From: an uncultured Lactobacillaceae bacterium
GTDB lineage: Bacteria; Bacillota; Bacilli; Lactobacillales; Lactobacillaceae
DNA: 64,000 nucleotides
NCBI GenBank assembly: GCA_945285405.1
Contig: CALYQJ010000007.1
Coordinates: 1 to 64,000 of the forward strand
Reading direction: 5' to 3'
Positions 25,676-34,693 of the stretch are shown one piece after another. The position numbers and the translations under genes are program-made. Under the pieces are notes generated by a model that saw only the letters and a list, made by a program, of their open reading frames with translations, had not been told where the DNA came from and ran no database searches. Each line of letters starts with the position of its first letter. Position 1 is the stretch's first letter.

Positions 25676-27013
25676 ATGTCTAAAATCACTGATGTTTGGT
25701 CGGCGGTAAGTGACGAGTTTAACAGCTCGATGACCAAAGCCAGCTTCGATACGTGGATTAGAACAACGCACCCAGTGGAATATAAAGAGAACCAGCTATA
25801 TTTAGAGGTTCCTTCAATGCTACACAAAGGTTATTGGGAGAATAACTTAGTAGACGAAGTCCAATTAATGGCTAGTAAATTACTGAACAAGCAAATTCAC
25901 ATTGTGGTTAAAACCACTGATGAGTATGCTCACAGTCAAGCTTTCACTGAAGAAGCGGCAACACCAAAAGTAAAACCACGGCAAGCAAACCAAGAAACTC
26001 ATTTAAATGGTAAATACACTTTTGACACTTTTGTTACTGGTAAAGGAAATGAGATGGCCCATGCGGCGAGTCTAGTCGTAGCCGAGAATCCGGGCGCCAC
26101 TTATAATCCCCTCCTCATTTATGGCGGTGGTGGATTAGGGAAAACCCATCTAATGGAAGCAATTGGTCACTATGTTTTAGATAATGAGCCAAACAAAATT
26201 ATTAAATATGTAACTAGTGAAACTTTTACTAATGATTTCATCAACTCAATTCGGAGTAATCATCAAGAGGAATTTCGGCAAACCTACCGCAACGTAGACG
26301 TCCTCCTGGTCGATGATATTCAGTTCCTTGCCGAAAAAGAAGGTACCCAAGAGGAGTTTTTCCACACCTTCAATACGCTTTACAATGATCAAAAGCAAAT
26401 TGTTCTAACTTCAGATCGGCTGCCTAATGAAATTGCGAAGCTTTCCGATCGTTTAGTTTCCCGCTTTAAGTGGGGATTATCCGTCGATGTTGCGCCGCCA
26501 GATTTAGAAACACGAATTGCAATTTTGCAAAGTAAAGCGCGAGCCGAGAATTTAGAGATATCTGATGAGACCATTGCCTACATTGCTAAGCAAGTTAGCT
26601 CTAACGTTCGTGAACTTGAAGGGACCTTAGTCCGGGTGCAAGCTTATAGCGCCATTAAGCGCCGTGATATCACTACTGAATTAGCTATGGAAGCTCTTGA
26701 TGGTTTGAAAGTTAACCGACGAACTGACATTACCGCAAGTAAGATTCAACATAAGGTTGCAGATTTTTATGAAATAACGCCAGCCGACCTCATTGGCAAA
26801 CGACGGAGTAAGACGATTGTCTTGCCAAGACAAATTGCCATGTACCTTTGTCGGGAGTTAACTAACGATTCCCTACCGCGAATCGGACAAGAGTTCGGGG
26901 GTAAAGATCATACAACCGTAATGCATGCCATTAATCGAATTCAAGAAGAGATGGAAGGTTCACAACGATTGCGTGATGAAATTAATCAATTAAAAAATAA
27001 AATTAAAGATTAA
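25676..27013 (+). CDS. dnaA: Chromosomal replication initiator DnaA
   Basis: 445 aa. Domain I 1-85; short linker; AAA+ domain with Walker A GGGGLGKTHL (about 150-160) and Walker B LLVDDIQF; the C-terminal box-binding helix-turn-helix carries the signature GKDHTTVMHAINRI. Starts with ATG after GGGGTAG, 70 bases downstream of its promoter. It is flanked on both sides by its own boxes, the standard bipartite origin. Confidence 0.98.
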   Translation: MSKITDVWSAVSDEFNSSMTKASFDTWIRTTHPVEYKENQLYLEVPSMLHKGYWENNLVDEVQLMASKLLNKQIHIVVKTTDEYAHSQAFTEEAATPKVKPRQANQETHLNGKYTFDTFVTGKGNEMAHAASLVVAENPGATYNPLLIYGGGGLGKTHLMEAIGHYVLDNEPNKIIKYVTSETFTNDFINSIRSNHQEEFRQTYRNVDVLLVDDIQFLAEKEGTQEEFFHTFNTLYNDQKQIVLTSDRLPNEIAKLSDRLVSRFKWGLSVDVAPPDLETRIAILQSKARAENLEISDETIAYIAKQVSSNVRELEGTLVRVQAYSAIKRRDITTELAMEALDGLKVNRRTDITASKIQHKVADFYEITPADLIGKRRSKTIVLPRQIAMYLCRELTNDSLPRIGQEFGGKDHTTVMHAINRIQEEMEGSQRLRDEINQLKNKIKD

Positions 27014-27015
27014 CC

Positions 27016-27063
27016 TGTGGATAACTAAGAGCTTTTCCACAAGTTATCCCCCTTTTATCCACA
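27016..27063. other. oriC: Origin of replication, part 2 (dnaA-dnaN gap)
   Basis: DnaA boxes at 27016-27024 (minus sense) and 27055-27063 (plus sense), followed by AT-rich DNA up to dnaN, which is the likely unwinding region. Confidence 0.85.
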
Positions 27064-27174
27064 GGTAAAATGTTGATAAATCAATTGTGAATAACTTTTT
27101 TAACGGAATTCACAGGACCTACTATTACTTCTAAGCAAAAGCAATAAACCTTATTTAATATAAAAGAGGAAAAA

Positions 27175-28302
27175 ATGAAATTCAAAATAAAAAGAAATCT
27201 ATTTCTAAAACACATTAATCGCGCAAATAAAGGAATTGCCGTTAAAACTCCCCAAGATATTTTAAAAGGTCTTTACCTGGAAGTATTTAATGACCGCATC
27301 CAACTAACCGGATCTAATCAATCTTTAAGAATTGAAACTGAAATTCCCGTTGGTGATGACTTAGAAATAGTCACAACTGGCGCTGTAGTAGTAAATGCGA
27401 AGTTAGTAACTGATATTATTCGCCGAATGGCTAATGAGACCATAAATATTGAGCTTGTTAATCAAAAGATGTTGAGAATTTTTGACGATGATACTGAATT
27501 TAAAGTCCAAATCGCTGAACAAAATGATTATCCCCAAGTGCAAGAAGGTAATTTTGAAAATGAATATACCATGGCGACGGAAGTTTTCAGTGAAGTTTTG
27601 CGTAACGTGTTGTTCGCAGTTTCAAAATTAGAAATTCAAATGGTAATGACCGGGGTTAATTTACGTTTTGAAAAAGGAAAAATTTACTTTATTGCCACCG
27701 ATTCCCATCGCTTAAGCCAACGCATAATTGATGCTCCGGAAGTTAATAGTAGTTTTTCGGTAATCATTCCCGGATCTAACTTAAATGTTTTATTGGGATT
27801 ACTCGAAGAAGAAAAAGAAGTGAAGATGGCCGTTAATGATGAATTAGTTCTCTTCTCATTTTCCGATTATCGGTTTTACACCCGGTTAATTAATGATAAT
27901 TATCCCGATACTGACGCCGTTTTTCCTAAAGAATTTAATACTGTAGTGAAAGCTGATACCCATGAATGGTTCCAAGCTTTAGAAAGAGCTGCAATTATTA
28001 GTAGCGGTAATTCTTCCAATATGATAACTTTTAGGATTGATGGAAAAAATAAAAAGGTTATACTAAGTGGTGAGTCAGATCAAGAAGATTCTTACAAAGA
28101 AGAATTACCAGTTGCCGCAGTTGAAGGTAGTGATCTCACAATTAATTTCAATACCAATTTTATGTTGGATGCTTTAAGAGCATATGGTGATGGTCAAACT
28201 ACGATGCGCTTTACCACTAATCGTGGGGCATTAACTTTAGAAAATGAAAATTTTGAAAAAAGTTTTCTGCAATTGGTAACACCAATCATTACTTATGATT
28301 GA
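27175..28302 (+). CDS. dnaN: DNA polymerase III beta subunit (sliding clamp)
   Basis: 375 aa, three repeated clamp folds; MKFKIKRNLFLKHINRANKGI and the C-terminal LVTPIITYD are typical. Forms the ring that tethers polymerase to DNA. Start ATG behind AGAGGAAA. The usual yaaA-recF-gyrB-gyrA genes do not follow; two tRNA genes and a mannose-class PTS do. Confidence 0.98.
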   Translation: MKFKIKRNLFLKHINRANKGIAVKTPQDILKGLYLEVFNDRIQLTGSNQSLRIETEIPVGDDLEIVTTGAVVVNAKLVTDIIRRMANETINIELVNQKMLRIFDDDTEFKVQIAEQNDYPQVQEGNFENEYTMATEVFSEVLRNVLFAVSKLEIQMVMTGVNLRFEKGKIYFIATDSHRLSQRIIDAPEVNSSFSVIIPGSNLNVLLGLLEEEKEVKMAVNDELVLFSFSDYRFYTRLINDNYPDTDAVFPKEFNTVVKADTHEWFQALERAAIISSGNSSNMITFRIDGKNKKVILSGESDQEDSYKEELPVAAVEGSDLTINFNTNFMLDALRAYGDGQTTMRFTTNRGALTLENENFEKSFLQLVTPIITYD

Positions 28303-28313
28303 TGTTTTATTGC

Positions 28314-28387
28314 CGGGATGTAGCTCAGTTTGGTAGAGCACCACGTTCGGGACGTGGGGGTCACAGGTTCAAATCCTGCCATCCCGA
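28314..28387 (+). tRNA. tRNA-Pro (CGG)
   Basis: 74 nt cloverleaf. Acceptor CGGGATG/CATCCCG with discriminator A; anticodon stem CCACG/CGTGG with loop TTCGGGA (anticodon 28348-28350); T-loop TTCAAAT. CCA is not encoded. Reads CCG. Confidence 0.95.
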
Positions 28388-28397
28388 TATTTAAACT

Positions 28398-28423
28398 ACG
28401 AGGAATTTTGTTCCTCGTTTTTT
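28398..28423 (+). terminator. Terminator of the first tRNA-Pro
   Basis: ACGAGGAA/TTCCTCGT stem plus six T. Confidence 0.85.
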
Positions 28424-28549
28424 AATGTTTTAAAAAAAATGAGAAAAAGTAAAGAATAATTCTTTGTGGAAAATTAAAAACCATTTTAGATTAGCTTTTT
28501 CATGGTTTAAATTACTGAAATATGGTAGCATGGACCATGGAATTTAATT

Positions 28550-28623
28550 CGGGATGTAGCTCAGCTTGGTAGAGCACCACGTTAGGGACGTGGGGGTCAC
28601 AGGTTCAAGTCCTGCCATCCCGA
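28550..28623 (+). tRNA. tRNA-Pro (AGG)
   Basis: A near copy of the first tRNA-Pro with three base changes: one in the D-loop, C to A at position 34, and A to G in the T-loop. The anticodon loop TTAGGGA gives anticodon AGG (28584-28586). Acceptor, D, anticodon and T stems are all intact, so it looks functional. A34 would need deamination to inosine to read CCC as well as CCU. Confidence 0.92.
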
Positions 28624-28630
28624 TAATTTA

Positions 28631-28668
28631 AATCCCCCCTAGTTTTAGCGAACTAAGGGGGATTTTTT
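28631..28668 (+). terminator. Terminator of the second tRNA-Pro
   Basis: Strong stem AATCCCCC/GGGGGATT with an inner TAGTT/AACTA, then T6. The rest of 28669-28837 is AT-rich leader for manL, with a possible -10 TATACT near 28758 and no sigma-54 (-24/-12) element seen. Confidence 0.85.
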
Positions 28669-28837
28669 GATGCCCAATTTGATATTGTAAAAAATTAGTT
28701 AAAATGATTAATTTCTTGATTAAATAATTAATTATTTAAAATCGAAAATATTTGGATTATACTATTTTTGTCAGTAATATTTTAATTATTTAATTAACAG
28801 CTATTTAATGAAATAAAAAATAAGTTTAGGAGATAAA

Positions 28838-29824
28838 ATGGTTGGAATAATTCTCGCAAGTCATGGTCAGTTTGCTGCTGGTATCAAGCAATCTGGTGAA
28901 ATGATTTTTGGGCAACAAAATCAAGTTGAAGTTGTAACTTTTATGCCCGAAGAAGGTCCTAATGATTTGCATCAACATTTAATGGCCGCGATTGCCAAAT
29001 TGGATCCCAATGCACCGGTGCTTTTTTTGGTTGATTTATGGGGTGGATCGCCTTTCAATCAAGCCAATGCCATTTATGAAAAACATCAAGATGAATGGGC
29101 AATTGTTACCGGCTTAAATTTACCAATGCTAATTGAAGCTTATGGTTTACGTTTATCGATGAATTCAGCTCAGGAGATAGCCGCTAAATTAGTTCAAGCC
29201 GGACGTCAAGGAGTAAAAATTAAACCAGAAAAACTAGATCAAACCGCTCCCTCTACGCCAACGCCAAAAGCTGCGCCAACAACACCAGCTAATGTGGGTA
29301 AAAAAGGCAAAATGAAATACGTATTAGCGCGCATTGATTCGCGACTGTTACATGGGCAAGTGGCTACCAGTTGGACTAAAACAACGGGAGCTAATCGGAT
29401 TATTGTCGTTTCGGATTTAGTAGCCAAAGACAAACTACGTAAGGGCTTAATTAAAGATGCCGCACCAGTAGGCGTAAAAGCTCATGTGGTGCCAATTGCG
29501 CAAATGATTAAATTAGCTCAAGATGACCAACATTTTGGGGATACCCGAGCTCTTTTATTATTTGAAAATCCCGAAGATGCGCAAAAAGCAATTGCGGGAG
29601 GAGTTCCCTTAACGGAAATTAATGTTGGTTCGATGGCTCATTCCGCTGGCAAAGCCCAGCCGAATAAAGTTTTAGCTTTTGATGAAAAAGATATTGCGAG
29701 TTTTAAAGCAATGGAAGCAGCAGGTGTAAAATTTGATGTTCGCAAAGTTCCCAACGATAGTCCGGAAAATTTGGATGCGATTTTGGATAAAGCTGAAAGA
29801 ATTCTGCAAAATGCAAAAGCTTAA
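28838..29824 (+). CDS. manL: PTS EIIAB, mannose class
   Basis: 328 aa fusion. EIIA 1-130 with phospho-His9 (IILASHGQFA); Ala/Pro/Thr linker 134-156; EIIB 160-328 with His172 in RIDSRLLHGQVATSW. Phosphorylates glucose/mannose-type hexoses during uptake. First of manL-M-N-O, tight spacing, AGGAG upstream. In relatives this system also signals in catabolite repression. Confidence 0.95.
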   Translation: MVGIILASHGQFAAGIKQSGEMIFGQQNQVEVVTFMPEEGPNDLHQHLMAAIAKLDPNAPVLFLVDLWGGSPFNQANAIYEKHQDEWAIVTGLNLPMLIEAYGLRLSMNSAQEIAAKLVQAGRQGVKIKPEKLDQTAPSTPTPKAAPTTPANVGKKGKMKYVLARIDSRLLHGQVATSWTKTTGANRIIVVSDLVAKDKLRKGLIKDAAPVGVKAHVVPIAQMIKLAQDDQHFGDTRALLLFENPEDAQKAIAGGVPLTEINVGSMAHSAGKAQPNKVLAFDEKDIASFKAMEAAGVKFDVRKVPNDSPENLDAILDKAERILQNAKA

Positions 29825-29851
29825 TTTAAATTAAAAGAGGAGTTATAAAAA

Positions 29852-30664
29852 ATGCAACTAAACGTAATTCAAATTATTTTAGTTTTAATCGTCGCTTTCT
29901 TAGCTGGAATGGAAGGAATTTTAGACGAATTTCATTTTCATCAACCAATCATTGCTTGCACTTTAATTGGCTTGGTTACGGGAAATTTAATTCCTTGTGT
30001 CATTTTAGGGGGACAATTAGAAATGATCGCTTTAGGTTGGGCGAATATTGGCGCAGCAGTAGCCCCAGATGCAGCCTTAGCTTCAGTAGCTTCAGCCATT
30101 ATTTTAGTTTTGGGCGGTCAAGGGCGCAATGGCATTAATGCAGCGATTGCCATTGCAATTCCCTTAGCCGTAGCTGGCTTATTATTAACGACTTTAGTGC
30201 GGACAGTTGCCACAGTTATTGTTCATTTGATGGATAAAGCTGCCCTTGAGGGTGATTTCAAAAAAATTGATTTTTGGCAATGGATTGCCGTTTGTTTACA
30301 AGGATTAAGAATTGCTTTGCCGGCAGGCTTAATTTTAGCAATTGGTGCTGGTCCTGTGCAGGCTTTATTAAGTAAGATGCCGCAATGGTTAACTGATGGT
30401 TTAGGTATAGGCGGCGGCATGGTTGTGGCCGTTGGTTATGCCATGGTAATTAATATGATGGCAACGCGCGAAGTTTGGCCATTTTTTGCAATTGGTTTTG
30501 TTTTAGCAACCGTGCAACAAATTACTTTAATTGGCTTAGGAGCCATTGGGATCTCCTTAGCTTTGATTTATTTGGCTTTATCTAAATCTGGCGGTAATAA
30601 CTCCGGTTCAGGCAATAATCAAAATGTTGGTGATCCGGTTGGCGATATTATCGATAATTATTGA
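29852..30664 (+). CDS. manM: PTS EIIC, mannose class
   Basis: 270 aa membrane component, about seven hydrophobic helices, beginning QLNVIQIILVLIVAFLAGMEGILDEF, typical of ManM/ManY. Gly/Asn-rich C-terminal tail. Overlaps the manN reading region. With EIID it forms the sugar channel, also the known receptor for class IIa bacteriocins in this family. Confidence 0.95.
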   Translation: MQLNVIQIILVLIVAFLAGMEGILDEFHFHQPIIACTLIGLVTGNLIPCVILGGQLEMIALGWANIGAAVAPDAALASVASAIILVLGGQGRNGINAAIAIAIPLAVAGLLLTTLVRTVATVIVHLMDKAALEGDFKKIDFWQWIAVCLQGLRIALPAGLILAIGAGPVQALLSKMPQWLTDGLGIGGGMVVAVGYAMVINMMATREVWPFFAIGFVLATVQQITLIGLGAIGISLALIYLALSKSGGNNSGSGNNQNVGDPVGDIIDNY

Positions 30665-30681
30665 GCAAAGGGAGTAAGAAA

Positions 30682-31593
30682 ATGGCAGATAAAATTCATT
30701 TAACGAAGGCTGATCGGATCAAAGTTTGGTGGCGATCTACTTTTTTACAAGGTTCTTGGAATTATGAAAGAATGCAAAATGGTGGTTTTACCTATTCTTT
30801 AATTCCGGTTTTAAAACGTTTATACCACACTAAAGAAGACCGGGCTGCGGCTTTAAAGCGTCATTTGGAATTCTTTAATACGCATCCTTATTTGGCTTCA
30901 CCAGTAATTGGGGTCACGATGGCCCTAGAAGAAGAACGCGCTAACGGATTACCCGTTGATGACGCGGCAATTCAAGGGGTTAAAGTCGGAATGATGGGTC
31001 CCTTAGCGGGAATTGGCGATCCGGTATTTTGGTTTACTGTAAAACCAATTATTGGTGCTTTAGCTGCTTCTTTAGCTTTAACTGGTAACATTATGGGTCC
31101 AATTATTTATTTTGTTGCTTGGAATGTTATTCGGATGGCATTTATGTGGTATACCCAAGAATTTGGCTATAAAGCTGGTACTAAGATTTCTGATGATATG
31201 TCAGGAGGGATTTTACAAGAAGTCACTAAAGGTGCCACCATTTTGGGAATGTTTATTTTAGGAGCTTTGGTTAACCGCTGGGTTTCCGTTAAGTTTACGC
31301 CAATTGTTTCGCGCGTTCCGCAATCAAAGGGAGCTTACATTGATTGGCATAATTTACCTTCCGGAGCTCAAGGGATTAAAAAAGCCTTAGAGCTTCAGGC
31401 TCAAGGGCTTTCCTTAGATAAAATTAAAGTAACGACGCTGCAGCAAAATTTAGATATGTTAATTCCTGGTTTGATGGGTTTATTATTAACGCTATTTTGT
31501 ATGTGGCTTTTGAAGAAAAAAGTAAGTCCCATTATCATTATTTTAGGACTCTTCGTCGCCGGTGTATTTTTCCATGTTATTCATTTGATGTAA
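30682..31593 (+). CDS. manN: PTS EIID, mannose class
   Basis: 303 aa. Starts with ATG at 30682 behind AAAGGGAG; the longer frame to 30661 has no site. Diagnostic WNYERMQNGGFTYSLIPVLKRLY, then GVKVGMMGPLAGIGDPVFW. C-terminal membrane helices. Partner of EIIC. Confidence 0.95.
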   Translation: MADKIHLTKADRIKVWWRSTFLQGSWNYERMQNGGFTYSLIPVLKRLYHTKEDRAAALKRHLEFFNTHPYLASPVIGVTMALEEERANGLPVDDAAIQGVKVGMMGPLAGIGDPVFWFTVKPIIGALAASLALTGNIMGPIIYFVAWNVIRMAFMWYTQEFGYKAGTKISDDMSGGILQEVTKGATILGMFILGALVNRWVSVKFTPIVSRVPQSKGAYIDWHNLPSGAQGIKKALELQAQGLSLDKIKVTTLQQNLDMLIPGLMGLLLTLFCMWLLKKKVSPIIIILGLFVAGVFFHVIHLM

Positions 31594-31605
31594 AGGAAGT
31601 CACTT

Positions 31606-31971
31606 TTGGTTGAATCAATTAATACCCAAGCGGAGTTAGTTGCTAAAGGCAGTTCTTTACAAGGAATTCCTACTTACGGTCAGATCATGATTGGCGATCG
31701 CGGTTTTGAATATTATAACGAAAAAAACGTACGCGATTATTATCAAATTCCTTGGACAGAAATTAATTATGTTTTAGTTTCGGTCAATTTTGGTGGTAAA
31801 TGGATTCCCCGTTTTGCGATTCAAACTAAGAAAAATGGGACTTATACTTTTGCAGCACATGATCCTAAACAAGTTTTACGGCAAATTCGCCAACATATTC
31901 CGGCGACACAGATTCGTAAATCTTTAACTTTTTGGCAGGTAATTACGCGGGCATTTCGCCGTCAGAAATAA
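31606..31971 (+). CDS. manO: DUF956 protein ManO
   Basis: 121 aa DUF956 protein that follows man PTS genes in lactic acid bacteria (GYIMIGDRGFEYYNE-type block, then IPWTEINYVLVSVNFGGKWIPRF). A regulatory role is proposed for the family, not proven. TTG start at 31606 after AAAGGAAG, 12 bases after manN. Confidence 0.9.
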   Translation: MVESINTQAELVAKGSSLQGIPTYGQIMIGDRGFEYYNEKNVRDYYQIPWTEINYVLVSVNFGGKWIPRFAIQTKKNGTYTFAAHDPKQVLRQIRQHIPATQIRKSLTFWQVITRAFRRQK

Positions 31972-32061
31972 AATACAAAAATTTTAGATTGTTCCAAAAA
32001 TTAAATCGCGTTAAACTGGCGGTAGTTAAAAGTTTACTATTGAAATTTTAAAGGTGGTTTT

Positions 32062-32454
32062 TTGAGGCAAAAAATGGAACATTTGAGTGGTTTACAACAT
32101 GTAGGGATTCCGACAGATGATTTTTTAAAAACGCAAAAATTCTATGAAAATTTGGGATTTAAATTAGTTCAAGAAGAAGATAATGCCGGCAGTCATGTCG
32201 GATTCTTTCAACTAGGAGATTTACTGTTAGAAGTTTGGGAAGCCCAAGTTCCCCACCAAGTGGGTGCAATTAACCATTTGGCGTTAGCGACTGATGATAT
32301 TGCCGCGGTTTTTAATGAAATTAAAGCCTTACCTGGTATTGAAATGATTGATTCTCAGATTCAATTCTTACCTTTTTGGGATCACGGAATCAAATATTTT
32401 AATTTTTATGGTCCTAATCGCGAAATTATCGAAATTTGTCAAAGATTAAATTAA
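32062..32454 (+). CDS. VOC (glyoxalase/bleomycin-resistance fold) protein
   Basis: 130 aa from TTG at 32062 (GGTGG upstream), or 126 aa from ATG at 32074 (GAGG upstream); both fit. βαβββ repeats are visible: LQHVGIPTDDFLKTQKFYENLGF and INHLALATDDIAAVFNEIKA, with metal-type residues His15 and the late Glu (NREIIEICQ). May be a lactoylglutathione lyase-like or epimerase enzyme; substrate unknown. Confidence 0.85.
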   Translation: MRQKMEHLSGLQHVGIPTDDFLKTQKFYENLGFKLVQEEDNAGSHVGFFQLGDLLLEVWEAQVPHQVGAINHLALATDDIAAVFNEIKALPGIEMIDSQIQFLPFWDHGIKYFNFYGPNREIIEICQRLN

Positions 32455-32461
32455 ATTAGTT

Positions 32462-32495
32462 AAAAAAAACCGCGCTTTTAGGCGCGGCTTTTTGA
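32462..32495. terminator. Bidirectional terminator
   Basis: AACCGCGC/GCGCGGCTT stem with A and T runs between convergent genes. Confidence 0.88.
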
Positions 32496-32497
32496 TT

Positions 32498-33229
32498 TTA
32501 ACGATGATTAAAATTATTAATGGCATCAACTTGGATCCCCCAGTAGTGGGGATCTTTATAACTAATGGTGTATTCGAGCCCCGTTAATTTGGTAGTGGGT
32601 AGATAAGTCGTTCGGATTTGGGAAATAAAGAACCTTTTGGAACTTGTTGAAGAAAAGTATTGTAAGATTTTGGCATCCGAAATTTCAATTGCTTGGGTAA
32701 CTTGGTGAAATGGCAATTTGTAAGGATCTAATTGGGATTTTTCCATAATTCTTTGATAAATTGATTGATAATATTTCGGCGGAGTGTCGTTTTGAAATTG
32801 GAGATAATGGCGATTAATAAAACTTGTAGTATATTGAACAGGCTTTTTGCCCACCAAACGTAATCGAACAATTTCTAAATATTTTTCTTCAGGATCTAAA
32901 AATAATTTCTTTAAAATTTGGAAATCATGTTTTAAAGCAACACTTAAAACACGAACATCTTCTGGTTGATGTTTATTTAAATTTAAGTCGGTTAATTTAA
33001 CAACTTGTTGATGTTCTTCTTTGGCGACAAAGGTTCCTAATCCTTGAAAACGGATGACATAATTTTTTTCTTGTAGGAGATTTAAAACTTTGACGGCAGT
33101 GGTAGTACTAACGCCAAAATTTTGACAAATTTCAGCTTCACTATAAAAATGTTGGCCCTTTTTAAATTTACCGTTAGTAATTTCGGCGATTAATTGGTTG
33201 GTAATTTCTTGATATTTTGGTTGGGTCAT
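32498..33229 (-). CDS. alfR: GntR-family regulator (HutC type), AlfR-like
   Basis: 243 aa. Winged helix (FYSEAEICQNFGVSTTTAVKVLNLL, about 24-50) plus a UTRA ligand-binding domain. Lies 23 bases after the fucosidase gene on the same strand. The set fucosidase + GntR divergent from a mannose-class PTS reproduces the L. casei alf locus, in which AlfR represses both arms. Confidence 0.85.
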   Translation of the reverse strand: MTQPKYQEITNQLIAEITNGKFKKGQHFYSEAEICQNFGVSTTTAVKVLNLLQEKNYVIRFQGLGTFVAKEEHQQVVKLTDLNLNKHQPEDVRVLSVALKHDFQILKKLFLDPEEKYLEIVRLRLVGKKPVQYTTSFINRHYLQFQNDTPPKYYQSIYQRIMEKSQLDPYKLPFHQVTQAIEISDAKILQYFSSTSSKRFFISQIRTTYLPTTKLTGLEYTISYKDPHYWGIQVDAINNFNHR

Positions 33230-33252
33230 TTTTAAAACCTCTTAAATAAAGT

Positions 33253-34500
33253 TCATTTTAAATCGACTTGCGCAATTCGCACAACCCATTGGCTGCCATA
33301 AGTAAAACCGCTAGCGTTTAGCGTTAATAAAGATTGTGAGCAATCCTGCACGAAATTTAATTTTTCACCATTGTCTAGCCATGTAATTTGGCTAATTGGT
33401 TGGTCAATTCCTTCAAAGGAACGGAAATTATTCCCCTCGCCTCCCAAAACGACGTTACTGTTACCCACTACTTGGAGATCATGGATAAATAAGTAAATCT
33501 TTTTAGGAGTAACTAAAGCAAAATCTTTGGTTTGGGGATTAGATTTTATTTTAGTGGTTGGCCGCCCTTCATGTAAAGCGGTGCTGGCCATTTTGGTCCA
33601 CTTACCAATTAATTTTAGATAGTCTTGTTGAATCCGAGGAATTTTGCCGCTACCGGTTAATCCAATATTAATTAAAATATTAGCGCCAATTTGGCGAGCG
33701 TGGGCAATATTTTCAATAATTTCTTTCGGGGATTTGTAGTTTAAATCATTTTTGGCGTAACCCCAATGTTGATTGAGAGTTAAAGAAACTTCACCGGCAA
33801 CATATTTGCCATTAGGTTCACCATGATATACGTTATTAGGAGTTTTACGTTCGTAAGTTACGACATCAATTTCAGGGTCACTTATTTTACCCCGGTTTTT
33901 GAGCCCCGTATTATTTATAATAATTGCTTGCGGCTGATAATGCCGAATCATCCCGTAAAGTTCCGGTAAATGCCAGTTAGCCGTTTTTTTGTCCCAATTA
34001 CCATCAAACCAAAATCCGCCTATTTTACCGTAGTTGGTACAAAGAAGTTTGACTGATGCTTTTAAATATTCTAAATAACTTTCAAAATCGGTTTGATATT
34101 GAGGATTGTGCCAATCGTAGGTTGCCATGTAAAGAAAAGGTAAAATATCAGCTTGATGGCAAGCATCGACGAATTCTTTGATCAAATCTTTTTTTAAAGG
34201 GCTATGAGTAACGTCAAACTTACTTAAGCCGTGCGTATTGTATAGGAAAAAGCCTTCATGGTGTTTAGTGGTTAAAACAATATACTTAGCACCTAAATTT
34301 TTCGCTGCTTGAACAATTTTTTGGGGATCAAAATGATTAGGTTGAAAGGTTTCAATTAGCTTTTCATATTTTTGTTGCGGAATTTGATGAATATATTCAC
34401 TCCACTCCCCTTGCGCTAATTGTGAGTAAAGACCCCAATGAATAAATAACCCCAATCCTAGTTTTTCGTATTTTTGAATTCGCTTGCTAATTTCGACCAT
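33253..34500 (-). CDS. alfB: GH29 alpha-L-fucosidase, AlfB-like
   Basis: 415 aa intracellular enzyme (no signal). GH29 marks: LFIHWGLYS, YIVLTTKHHEGFFLY, and the nucleophile Asp166 in GGFWFDGNW. The acid/base residue is variable in the family and cannot be placed. In L. casei AlfB cleaves fucosyl-α-1,3-GlcNAc taken up by the adjacent mannose-class PTS, so that substrate type is likely here. Start ATG with GAGGAAA upstream. Confidence 0.9.
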   Translation of the reverse strand: MVEISKRIQKYEKLGLGLFIHWGLYSQLAQGEWSEYIHQIPQQKYEKLIETFQPNHFDPQKIVQAAKNLGAKYIVLTTKHHEGFFLYNTHGLSKFDVTHSPLKKDLIKEFVDACHQADILPFLYMATYDWHNPQYQTDFESYLEYLKASVKLLCTNYGKIGGFWFDGNWDKKTANWHLPELYGMIRHYQPQAIIINNTGLKNRGKISDPEIDVVTYERKTPNNVYHGEPNGKYVAGEVSLTLNQHWGYAKNDLNYKSPKEIIENIAHARQIGANILINIGLTGSGKIPRIQQDYLKLIGKWTKMASTALHEGRPTTKIKSNPQTKDFALVTPKKIYLFIHDLQVVGNSNVVLGGEGNNFRSFEGIDQPISQITWLDNGEKLNFVQDCSQSLLTLNASGFTYGSQWVVRIAQVDLK

Positions 34501-34522
34501 CGATATTTCCTCACTTTCAAAT

Positions 34523-34681
34523 ACTTAATGTGTTAATTAATTATAAAATAATCATTAAATAAAAATGACTCATTTGACTATATTCTTTTATTTTAACGAC
34601 TTAATTGGGATTGTAAAGGAATTGTTATCGCTTTCCTTATGTGTTAAAATAATCCTGATTTGGATAGTTAACACATTAAGT
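34523..34681. promoter_or_regulatory. Divergent alf control region: operators, cre, promoters
   Basis: ACTTAATGTGTTAATTA (34523-34539) recurs inverted as TAGTTAACACATTAAGT (34665-34681), with a shorter copy CTTATGTGTTAA at 34636-34647. The PTS promoter is TTGTTA (34622-34627), 17 bases, TAAAAT (34645-34650). A minus-sense cre with one mismatch (34622-34637) covers its -35 and spacer. The alfB -10 is TATAAT (34545-34540, minus). Each copy of the long element directly follows a -10, so AlfR probably binds them. Confidence 0.65.
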
Positions 34682-34693
34682 GGAGGTAAATTA

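Noticed and set aside
28669-28837. Sigma-54 promoter for manLMNO
   Set aside because: mannose PTS operons often use one, but no TGGCAC-N5-TTGC element is present.
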